The notes below the pieces were generated by a model. That model was not told the DNA's origin. It ran no database searches and was given only the letters and a program-made list of their open reading frames with translations. A stretch of DNA of 64,000 nt from Rhizobium indicum (GTDB taxonomy: Bacteria; Pseudomonadota; Alphaproteobacteria; Rhizobiales; Rhizobiaceae), in assembly GCF_005862305.2 (NCBI RefSeq), contig NZ_CP054021.1, forward strand, positions 1,302,001-1,366,000, written 5' to 3'. Shown piece after piece: positions 8,976 to 17,200 of this stretch. Position 1 is the stretch's first letter. The number at the start of each line of letters is the position of its first letter. Both the position numbers and the translations under genes were made by a program.

Positions 8976-9644
8976 ATGACCCAAGACATTTCCACGACAG
9001 AGCCGCGCCCGTATCACCATGGTGACCTGCACAGGGCGTTCGTCGAGGCCGCACTCGATGTCCTCAGCGAGTCCCAGATTCACTTCGGGAGCTCGCCCGA
9101 CGCGCGGGCGTCAGTCACAACGCCCCATACAAACACGCCGACAAGCGGGTATTGCTGGCCGCCGTCTGGGCGGTTGGATTTGAGCTCCTTGCGAAGCAAA
9201 TGAGCGACGCGACGAAGGACTCGACGGTCCGCGCGAGCGGCTGGCAGCTATAGGGCGGGTCCACGTCGGCGGCGGCGTCAACAATCCTGCGCTCTACAGA
9301 TTGTGTTCAAAGGCTATCTCGCCGGTCAGGACAACGGGCCCCTGCTGTCGAAAGAACTGCGGCAGAGAACATAAGAGCGCTTTTGGTGAATGCGATAAGC
9401 GACGGCGCGCTCGGGCGGCCCATTCCGGACACGGCCGCAAATACACGTAACTTTGACGGTGCCATTCTATTTTTCTGGTCGCAAATGCATGGTCTCAGTT
9501 GCTGCAGATGGACCGCCTCGTCGGCCCAGCGACAAGACGAAGGCGCTGACGGAGAGCGTCTTGCAAAGCATGCTCGACAGACTGGCGAATAGTATCCCCG
9601 CTATACCACCAGGAGTGTGGGTAGGACCTCGGCCTGTCTACTAA
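8976..9644 (+). pseudogene. Broken TetR regulator of the efflux operon
   Basis: The first 33 codons read MTQDISTTEPRPYHHGD and onwards, nearly identical to the intact TetR gene at 29202. The frame is then lost at codon 35 by small deletions and ends after 75 codons. Homology resumes in other frames to the end: GGGTAGGACCTC near 9620 corresponds to the end of the intact gene. The wreck is 669 bases against 687 in the intact paralogue. The efflux operon has therefore lost its own divergent repressor; the 29-kb paralogue could substitute because the operators match. Confidence 0.88.
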
Positions 9645-9830
9645 AACGTCCCGAGCCTCGCGCCCGGCGGGCCTGCTGACATTTGGCAAGATGCTTGCAT
9701 TGGGGCTGATGTTTTGCTGGCGACCGTGCGGGTGATTTCCGCACTCAAATCAAAAATAGCGAGGATTGGGGTGCACCGCTCGCAGAACGCCTCCCCTGCC
9801 CGAGGTTGGGAATATCCGACCGACCTTAGC

Positions 9831-10055
9831 CTAAGCCGCGGTCAGCACATCTCCGACCTGGATATACGACGACTTGGCCTTCGCAACCTTCTCCCTCAGA
9901 GCAGCCAACTCTTCAGCAAGCAGTTCCACGGCGATCTTCTGGACGGCTGCCTTCAACCGATCCTCGACGTCGAAACTATCCAGCATGTAACTGGTTATTG
10001 CGTCTTTCATCAGTTCTTCGATGGCAGGATCATTCTGCTCCAGCGTATCAGTCAT
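9831..10055 (-). CDS. Small hypothetical protein
   Basis: 74 residues from an ATG at 10055 with a good AGAGGAAG ribosome site. The sequence is acidic at the N-terminus and helical throughout (a leucine- and lysine-patterned AVELLAEELAALREKVAKAK segment suggests a short coiled coil), and ends in QVGDVLTAA. I do not recognise the family. The frame stays open to 10526 upstream, but that extension is of poor coding quality and the ribosome site decides for the short form. Confidence 0.5.
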   Translation of the reverse strand: MTDTLEQNDPAIEELMKDAITSYMLDSFDVEDRLKAAVQKIAVELLAEELAALREKVAKAKSSYIQVGDVLTAA

Positions 10056-10602
10056 ACTGTGCTTCCTCTGGTTGCGGGCATTCCCTTCAGTTGGCACCTT
10101 TGAGGCTAGTCCCAGGCGCGGTCTCGGTCCATTATACTCAGGGAAGGCTTTCTGAATTCTAGGCATGCTCATTTCCTCCATTGGTTTAGCCCGCTCCATA
10201 AGATTCCGGAGTCTATCGTCCTTAAACCTCCTCGGTTGGGAAATTACAGATGTGCAGGAAGCTTTATCCCACGAGGCTCTCGCGGCGGATCGCAGTGGCA
10301 ATTCGAGTGTGAAGACTCGGCTGATAGGATTGGGAAGGTCAAAGTCGGCGCAAAAGGCAACGGTGGGAGTGTTTTGATGAGCTGAAGTCATTTGCAACGA
10401 TTTCGGCCAATCCGCGCCAGTTCTTGTCCAGGAGCGGAGGCACTGCGGACTTGAGTTCCCGCCGGTTAGTCGGCTTATCAGCTTTCTACACAAAGATGGA
10501 TTGGCGAGTCCTGGATCGGTTTCCATAACTAGAGGGACTCAGGTCGAGGAGTGCACGCCGTGATACTGGACGAAAACCGACGGCAGACGTAAAATATGCC
10601 GG
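10056..10602. other. Intergenic stretch, nothing recognised
   Basis: About 550 bases between the small protein gene and the glucoamylase-family gene. Base composition is less GC-biased than the flanks and frames on both strands look non-coding. No hairpin, repeat or remnant of a known gene was recognised. Confidence 0.4.
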
Positions 10603-10650
10603 TTGGTGAAGAGGGACGCGCGCGACATCCGCATCGTCATTGGTTACCAA

Positions 10651-11970
10651 ATGTCCGACATCGTATCGACCGACCGCTCGCTCGACCGTTTGCCAACCGA
10701 CCAGGATCTGGGGCGGCTGCAATTCACCACCTTGCTATACTATCTCCAATGCACGAACCCGGACAACGGTCTGGTTCGCGACAAAACCGAACCGAATGCC
10801 CCGGCAAGCATCGCGGCAATTGGCATGGCTCTGGCGACAATTCCCGTTGTTGTCGAGCGTGGGGTAATCATTCGCGAATTTGCTGCAAAGATCACCCGCA
10901 AGCGATTGCGGTTTTTGATGGAATGCCCGCAGGGGCCGGAGCCCGATGCATCCGGGCACAGGGGCTTTTTCTATCATTTTCTGGACATCGAAACGGGCCG
11001 CCGGGCCTGGCAATGCGAATTGTCCACTATCGATTCGGCTTTCCTATTCGCCGGCGCCCTGACCGCGGCGACCTATTTTGATGGCGATACGGCCGACGAG
11101 GCAGAAATCCGCCAGCTTGCGACGGCGCTTTACGAGCGAGCCGACTGGATCTGGGCTTGCGATGGCGGCCCCACCTTGACGCATGGCTGGCACCCGGAAA
11201 GCGGGTTTATTCCTTATCGCTGGCGCGGTTACGATGAGGGTCTGCTGCTGTACATTCTCGGGCTGGGATCGCCAACCCATCCATTGCCACCGGAGAGTTA
11301 CGCCGCCTACACCGCGAGCTATGAATGGAGAAACATCTATGGTCGCGAATTGCTTTATTCGGGGCCGCTTTTTACCCACCAGTTGTCGCACATGTGGGTA
11401 GACTTTCGAGGCATTCGTGACGAGTTCATGCGCCAGCACCACAGCGACTACTTTGAAAACAGCCGGCAGGCATCGTTCGTGCAGCAGGAATACGCAATTC
11501 GCAACCCAATGGGTTTTGCAGGTTACGGGGAATATTGTTGGGGGTTTACTGCCTGCGACGGACCAGGTTGGGGTAAGCGGGCGATCAATGGCGTCGATCG
11601 GGAGTTCTTCGACTACAACGCCCGAGGCGCGCCCTTCGGACCTGACGATGGCACCGTCGCGCCATGGGTCGTTGTCGCCTCGCTGCCGTTCGCGCCGGAG
11701 ATCGTCGTACCGACAGTCCTCAACTTTGCGCGAATGAAGCTCGGCATGACGCGGCTTTACGGTTTCAAACCGTCGTTCAACCAGACCTATGCCGTGGAAA
11801 ACAGTCCCACCGGATGGTGGGTAAGTCCCTATCACTTTGGCATTGACCAAGGTCCGGTGGTGCTGATGATCGAAAACTACCGGACCGGTTTGCTCTGGAA
11901 CATCATGCGTCGATGCAAGCCCCTGGTGATCGGATTGCGTCGCGCGGGATTTTCAGGAGGGTGGCTTTAG
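10651..11970 (+). CDS. Glucoamylase-family protein (PF10091 type)
   Basis: 439 residues from the ATG at 10651 (the frame is open from a TTG at 10603; neither start has a strong ribosome site). The protein resembles the putative glucoamylase domain that also occurs inside cyclic beta-glucan synthases: a DxxNGL-type start (PDNGLVRDK), FYHFLDIETG, ELSTIDSAFLFAG, a HGWHPESGFIPYRWRGYDEG block and VAPWVVVASLPFAPE near the end. It is an (alpha/alpha)6-barrel fold likely to cut or transfer glucan chains. No signal peptide is evident. It lies beside the two-component genes that follow, with no sign of shared transcription. Confidence 0.85.
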   Translation: MSDIVSTDRSLDRLPTDQDLGRLQFTTLLYYLQCTNPDNGLVRDKTEPNAPASIAAIGMALATIPVVVERGVIIREFAAKITRKRLRFLMECPQGPEPDASGHRGFFYHFLDIETGRRAWQCELSTIDSAFLFAGALTAATYFDGDTADEAEIRQLATALYERADWIWACDGGPTLTHGWHPESGFIPYRWRGYDEGLLLYILGLGSPTHPLPPESYAAYTASYEWRNIYGRELLYSGPLFTHQLSHMWVDFRGIRDEFMRQHHSDYFENSRQASFVQQEYAIRNPMGFAGYGEYCWGFTACDGPGWGKRAINGVDREFFDYNARGAPFGPDDGTVAPWVVVASLPFAPEIVVPTVLNFARMKLGMTRLYGFKPSFNQTYAVENSPTGWWVSPYHFGIDQGPVVLMIENYRTGLLWNIMRRCKPLVIGLRRAGFSGGWL

Positions 11971-12051
11971 ATTGAATGCGCTGCGATCCCTGGCGCTCCC
12001 CGCGCCCGCCGAGTTGGTACCGCCCCTTTGCCCAGGAAGGGTCTTGCAACC

Positions 12052-12447
12052 TCATGAACCGCTTTCGCCCTCGCTACTGAGAGCCAGCGCAGAACGGATG
12101 CAATCAAGCAAAACCTGTTCGCCAAACGGTTTTGTCAGGCAGCCGACGATGTCCGCGCCCAACGCAGACGCGCGCACATTCTTTTCCGGAAAAGCGGTGA
12201 TCAGAACGGTCGGAATGCTCTTGCCCAGCGCCACGAGCCGGCGGTGCAGATCGAGCCCACTCATTCCGGGCATATTGACGTCCGTCACGAGGCAGGCCGT
12301 GCGGCGGATATGAGGGAATCTCAAGAAATCATCCGCGGATGAAAAGGTCTCGGCATCAAATCCCATCGACCTCATGAGCCCCTTGATAGCCTCCCGCATC
12401 GACTCGTCGTCGTCGACGATCGCAATCAGAGGTTTCTTGGTTGGCAC
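12052..12447 (-). CDS. FixJ-type receiver-only response regulator
   Basis: 131 residues: a single receiver domain with the acidic pair in IVDDDESM, the phospho-acceptor Asp in CLVTDVNMPGMSG near residue 57, and the conserved Lys in LTKPFGE. There is no output domain. It is transcribed away from the LuxR-type regulator at 12821 across a spacer holding a 16-bp palindrome. Possible roles are phosphate sink or protein-interaction switch for the large histidine kinase downstream; this is inference from proximity. Confidence 0.88.
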   Translation of the reverse strand: MPTKKPLIAIVDDDESMREAIKGLMRSMGFDAETFSSADDFLRFPHIRRTACLVTDVNMPGMSGLDLHRRLVALGKSIPTVLITAFPEKNVRASALGADIVGCLTKPFGEQVLLDCIRSALALSSEGESGS

Positions 12448-12548
12448 TGCCGCCTCCCGACTTCGCCGATCGGCGTCGTGCCGAATTAGCGTTGTGGCGC
12501 GCTTGGCTGGATGGATTTAGTATCTAACGGCGACAAAGGCATCGCAAG

Positions 12549-12564
12549 CTATACGATCGTATAG
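12549..12564. promoter_or_regulatory. Perfect 16-bp palindrome CTATACGATCGTATAG
   Basis: The sequence is identical to its own reverse complement and sits in the 373-base spacer between the two divergent response-regulator genes, about 100 bases from the leftward start and 257 from the rightward start. It is a plausible dimeric binding site for the LuxR-type regulator encoded at 12821 or for another factor. The rest of the spacer shows no gene. Confidence 0.5.
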
Positions 12565-12820
12565 ATTGTCTAAGACTTGCTGCAACGAACGGGACATTTG
12601 GCCAAGAGCGCCCGGAACATGGGCCGCCCGCATCTAGCCTTGTGGCCGAGGTAATTATCGCGCATTCTGGTGTGCGAAAGAAACCCGTTTCGGCACTAGC
12701 GAGGGAGACAGGAGGAGTGTTCTCATCGCGTGACTGGCGCTCTGCTGGGTGGGCTGCTGCTGCAGTGGGGGTGGATAGTATATATCCCAAAACGCCGATT
12801 CACCTTGGGGGCTCTGACAT

Positions 12821-13459
12821 TTGACCGAGGCGCCAGCAACCATCATTGTCATCGATGATGACCCGGAAATCCGCGAGGCGCTGGGCAGTCTGCTGCGTTC
12901 CGTCGGCTTTGCCGTCAATCTCCTCGCTTCGGTGGGCGACTTCCTCAGGTCTGGGCGACCCAACGGACCGACCTGTCTCGTGCTCGATGTCCGGCTTCCG
13001 GGACAAAGCGGTCTTGATTTTCAGCTCGAGCTGTCGCGAGAAAATATTCAGCTACCGATCGTCTTCATCACCGGGCACGGCGACATTCCCATGTCTGTCC
13101 AGGCGATGAAAGGGGGCGCGGTCGAATTCCTGACGAAACCGTTCCGAGACCAGGATTTGCTCGACGCCGTTCACGTCGGCCTGGCGCGCGACCGCGTGTG
13201 GCTTGAAAATGAAAAGGCATTGGCGACGGTGCGCGCGCGTTTCGATAGCCTGACCCCGCGGGAGCGCGAGGTGATGGCTTTGGTAGTGACCGGACGGCTC
13301 AACAAGCAGATTGCCGGCGATCTAGGCGTGAGCGAGATTACCGTGAAGGTTCACCGCAGCCAGGTCATGCAGAAGATGGGCACCAGATCCCTGCCCGAGC
13401 TCGCGCGTATGGCTGACAAGCTGATGCTTGCGTCGGGAAAGCCGCAAACGCACTCATAA
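12821..13459 (+). CDS. FixJ/NarL-type response regulator with LuxR HTH
   Basis: 212 residues. Receiver domain (residues 8 to 120) with VIDDDPE, the phospho-acceptor in CLVLDVRLPGQSG and Lys in LTKPFRDQ; LuxR-type helix-turn-helix from LTPREREVMALV to QVMQKMGTRSLPEL (about 143 to 200). The start is a TTG, supported by GGGGGC seven bases upstream and by the immediate onset of the receiver fold. FixJ-like regulators activate transcription when phosphorylated by a partner kinase; the 1851-residue kinase 770 bases downstream is the obvious candidate. Confidence 0.9.
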   Translation: MTEAPATIIVIDDDPEIREALGSLLRSVGFAVNLLASVGDFLRSGRPNGPTCLVLDVRLPGQSGLDFQLELSRENIQLPIVFITGHGDIPMSVQAMKGGAVEFLTKPFRDQDLLDAVHVGLARDRVWLENEKALATVRARFDSLTPREREVMALVVTGRLNKQIAGDLGVSEITVKVHRSQVMQKMGTRSLPELARMADKLMLASGKPQTHS

Positions 13460-13555
13460 AGGTCTTGGCGGCGCGTATAGGTCACCCCCTCCTCATTGGT
13501 AATCGATCCTTCCGGGTGGCCAATAGCCCCGGGCGGGAGCCCTGCTCTATGGTGC

Positions 13556-13635
13556 GCGTTCCTTTCCCTCCTCCCAGGCCGGATCGCCACCGATCGGCCC
13601 GCCTTGGCCTCCCACCCCGCGGGAGGCTTCTTTTT
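13556..13635 (+). ncRNA. Candidate small RNA or 3'-UTR RNA with anti-Shine-Dalgarno motif
   Basis: Downstream of the LuxR-type regulator the + strand carries CCCTCCTCCCA (from 13565), then a strong hairpin (GGCC, a bulged G, GATCG, loop CCAC, CGATCGGCC; 13578-13599), then an intrinsic terminator. An exposed CCUCCUCCC followed by hairpins and a terminator is the layout of alphaproteobacterial 'cuckoo'-type small RNAs. No clear own promoter was seen, so it may be cut from the 3' end of the regulator mRNA. The 5' end is a guess. Confidence 0.35.
13607..13635 (+). terminator. Rho-independent terminator
   Basis: Stem GCCTCCC (13607-13613) pairs with GGGAGGC (13621-13627) around a 7-base loop, followed by TTCTTTTT. 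It would end transcripts coming from the regulator gene at 12821. Confidence 0.75.
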
Positions 13636-13857
13636 GGCCTCAGTCCCCGCAAGACACTTTCGACGCCAACACCGACAACGGATCGCAACTGACGGCACGA
13701 CCGTGCGCGCGGTGGAGTAGCTCAGACCATCGCCCCAGTTATTGTTGGGGCCCAGGATGACTTCGCCGACAAGACTCCCTGAGCAGAAGTTCGATGATGG
13801 GTATCGGCGCCGGTATTCCAAGGTATCGCAAAAACGAAACCATAGTATAATTTCCCG

Positions 13858-14008
13858 TCGTCCCTTCCATCGCTAGGCTCCACTCGTTGCCTCGCGAGAC
13901 AGGTGGCGAATCCCCCCGTTGCTACCACCAAGCTTCGGCGCTCCTCCATCCGAAGCTCTGCGGGTCCACGACCCGCCCGACCGCCCAGCAGCCGCTGGGC
14001 GGTCTTTC
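13858..14008 (+). ncRNA. Candidate small RNA with CUCCUCC loop
   Basis: A consensus -10 box TATAAT lies at 13846-13851, though without a convincing -35. About 80 bases on are three consecutive hairpins: AGCTTCGG/CCGAAGCT (13931-13957) whose 11-base loop displays CTCCTCC, CGGGT/ACCCG (13961-13975), and GACCGCCCAGC/GCTGGGCGGTC (13979-14004) followed by TTTCGT. No protein frame fits. A roughly 150-nt RNA with an anti-Shine-Dalgarno loop is a reasonable reading; start and existence are unproven. Confidence 0.4.
13979..14008 (+). terminator. Strong hairpin terminator
   Basis: An 11-bp perfect stem with a 4-base loop (13979-13989 with 13994-14004) followed by a short T-rich tail TTTCGT. The tail is short for an ideal intrinsic terminator. 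Confidence 0.55.
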
Positions 14009-14226
14009 GTAGAGGTGGACCACGTATCGAACGGGCGGGTGATGGCCGCTCGTTGTTGGGACGAACAGGCGAGATGTGGTAAGAAGGTGGGGAAGTGGTT
14101 GCGGTTCGTCATCTGTGCTCTCTGTGGCCAATTTGATCGGACGGATCTCCGAAACGAAAGTGGCAGTACCAGATGCGACAGGCTGACGAAGTCGTCAGGT
14201 AGGCACATCCTCTTTATTCGGCGTCG

Positions 14227-17200
14227 GTGGAGATTTGCAGTTTGGAGGTTCTTTGGGAGGACGGTGATCGCGTGTTCCGCCGGGAACGGCGCCGGGGTTC
14301 CGACGGCAAGTGGAACCAGGTCCTGGTCGTGCTTTCGGCCCTTGAGTACCCGACACCTTCAAGCCTCGGCCGCCTCGAGCATGAATACGGATTGAAGGAT
14401 GAGCTCGATGGCGCATGGGCGGTGCGACCGCTTGAGTTGGTGCACGAAGGCAGCCGGACCATGCTGGTGCTTGAAGATCCGGGCAGCGAGCCGCTCGCCC
14501 GGCGACTCGGAACGGCAATGGAAACCAAGCTTTTCTTGCGCCTCGCGATCGGCATCGCCGCTGCGCTCGGCAAGGCCCACCAGCGCGGCCTCGTCCACAA
14601 GGACATCAAACCAGCCAATATTCTGGTAACGGACAGGAGCGCCGAGGTGCGGCTCACCGGCTTCGGCATCGCCTCGCGCCTCTCCCGCGAGCGGCAGGCG
14701 CCCGAGCCGCCCGAAGTGGTCGCCGGAACGCTTGCCTATATGGCCCCGGAGCAGACCGGGCGCATGAACCGCTCGATCGACTCCCGCAGCGACCTTTATG
14801 CACTCGGCGTGACCCTCTACGAAATGCTGACCGGGAGCCTGCCCTTCGCCGCTTCCGACCCGATGGAATGGGTGCATTGCCACATTGCACGGCAGCCGGT
14901 GCCGCCCAACGAGCGGGCAGCGAATGTTTCGCCGGCAGTCTCGGCCATCGTCATGAAGCTGCTCGCCAAGACGGCCGAGGAACGATACCAGACGGCAGGC
15001 GGCGTCGAGCACGATCTGAGCCACTGTCTCAGCCAATGGGAAATCCAGTGCCGGATTGACGCATTCCCACTCGGCGAACGCGATATCCCGGACCGCCTGC
15101 TGGTTCCTGAGAAGCTATACGGGCGGGAACACGAGGTCGAGACCTTGCTCACTGCCTTCGACCGCGTGGTGTTGAGCGGGGCGCCGGAGTTGGTGCTGGT
15201 CTCTGGCTATTCCGGCATCGGCAAGTCGGCGGTGGTCAATGAACTTCACAAAGTACTGGTGCCGCCGCGCGGGCTGTTCGCGTCAGGCAAATTCGATCAG
15301 TACAAGCAGGACATCCCCTATGCGACCCTGGCGCAGGCCTTTCAGGGCCTGCTCAAGGGGCTCCTCGCGAAGAGCGAGGCCGATTTGGCAACGTGGCGCG
15401 AGGCGCTGAGCGAGACGCTGGGACCGAACGGACAGCTGATGGTCGATCTCGTCCCCGAACTGAAGCTCATCATCGGCGACCAGCCGCCGGTCGCTGAACT
15501 TCCGCCACAGGACGCGCAACGGCGATTCCAGCTGACACTCCGGCGGTTCATCAGCGTCTTTGCCCGACCCGAACATCCGCTGGCGCTGTTCCTCGACGAT
15601 CTCCAATGGCTCGACGCAGCGACGCTCGACCTGCTGGAGGATCTGCTGACCCGGTCGGATCCACAGCAGCTCATGCTGATCGGCGCCTATCGCGACAACG
15701 AAGTCACCGCCGCCCATCCGCTGATGCGGAAGCTTGATGCGATCAAGACCGCCGGCGGCAAGGTCGCGGAGATCACGCTTGCGCCGCTTACTAAAGACTA
15801 TCTCCGGCAGTTGATTGCGGATGCGCTCCACTGTCAGCCCGATCGTGCAGCCCCGCTCGCACAAATGATGCACGACAAGACCGGCGGCAATCCGTTCTTC
15901 GTCCGTCAGTTCCTGTTTTCGCTCGCCGAAGAGGGGATGCTCACCTTCGATCATCACGCGGCATCCTGGTCCTGGGATCTCGAGCGCATTCATGCCAAGG
16001 GATACACCGACAACGTCGTGGACCTCATGGTCGGCAAGCTCGCGCGGCTGCCGCCCGATACGCGGGAGGCGTTGCAGCAGTTCGCCTGTCTTGGAAGCAT
16101 CGCAAATACCAGGATGCTTTCACTCGTGCTCGGGATCCCGGAGGAGCAAGTCCCCGGGGCCCTGTGGCCTGCCGTCGCTCATGAACTGCTCGAGCGTCTG
16201 GCAGGCGCCTACCGGTTCGTCCACGATCGCGTTCAGGAATCCGCATATTCGCTGATCCCGGAGGAGCGACGCGGCGAGTTGCACCTTCGTATAGGGAGAC
16301 TGCTTGCGGCGAACACTGCGCCGGAGCTGATTGACGATTACGTTTTCGAGATTGTCAGCCAGCTCAATCGCGGAGCCACACTGATCACCTCAACTGAGGA
16401 GCGCGAGCAACTGGCCGAATTCAATCTGCTGGCCGGCAAGCGCGCCAAGGCCTCGACGGCATACGCCTCGGCGCTCAACTATTTTGTTGCCGGCACGATA
16501 CTGCTTTCGGGAGACGCCTGGGAGCGCCAGCACCAACTGGCGTTCGCGCTTGAGCTGAACCGAGCCGAATGCGAGTTCCTCCTTGGCGCGCTGGCGGCCG
16601 CGGAGGAGCGGTTAGCAGAGCTTTCCAATTTTGCTGCCTGCTCCGACGACCAGGCCTCTGTCGCCTGCCTGCGCATCGATCTCTATGCTGCGCTCGGTCA
16701 GACCAGTCGCTCCGCCGCAGTCGGTCTCGACTACCTGAGGCAGTATCTCGGCATCGACTGGTCGCCGCATCCCCCCGACGAGCAGGTTCGGCGCGAATAC
16801 GACCGGATCTGGTCGCAACTCGGGAGCCGCGCGATCACTGAGCTCATTGATCTACCGTTGATGAGCGACCCAGCATCCTCCGCGACGCTGGATATTCTCA
16901 CCCGGCTCGTTGGGGCGGTATGGCATACCGACGCGAACCTGGCATGCATGGCAATCTGCCTGGCCGTGAATCGGAGCCTCGAGCGCGGCAACAGCGACGG
17001 CTCCTGCTACCAGTATGTGTCGCTTGGCTATATTGCCGGGCCGCGCTTCGGCGACTATGAGGCCGGATACCTCTTCGGTCAGCTAGGCTGCCAACTGGTC
17101 GAAAAGCACGACCTGAAGCGCTTTCAGGCCAGGATTTACAAAGACTTCGCGGCTCACGTCATACCGTGGACGAGACATGTCCGAATCGGCCGCGACATGT

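Noticed and set aside
10056..10526. Upstream extension of the 9831 small protein
   Set aside because: Composition is unlike coding DNA of the window and a good ribosome site supports the short form.
13351..13821. 156-codon - strand frame over the regulator's 3' end
   Set aside because: It overlaps the LuxR gene and the hairpin region and has no recognisable protein.
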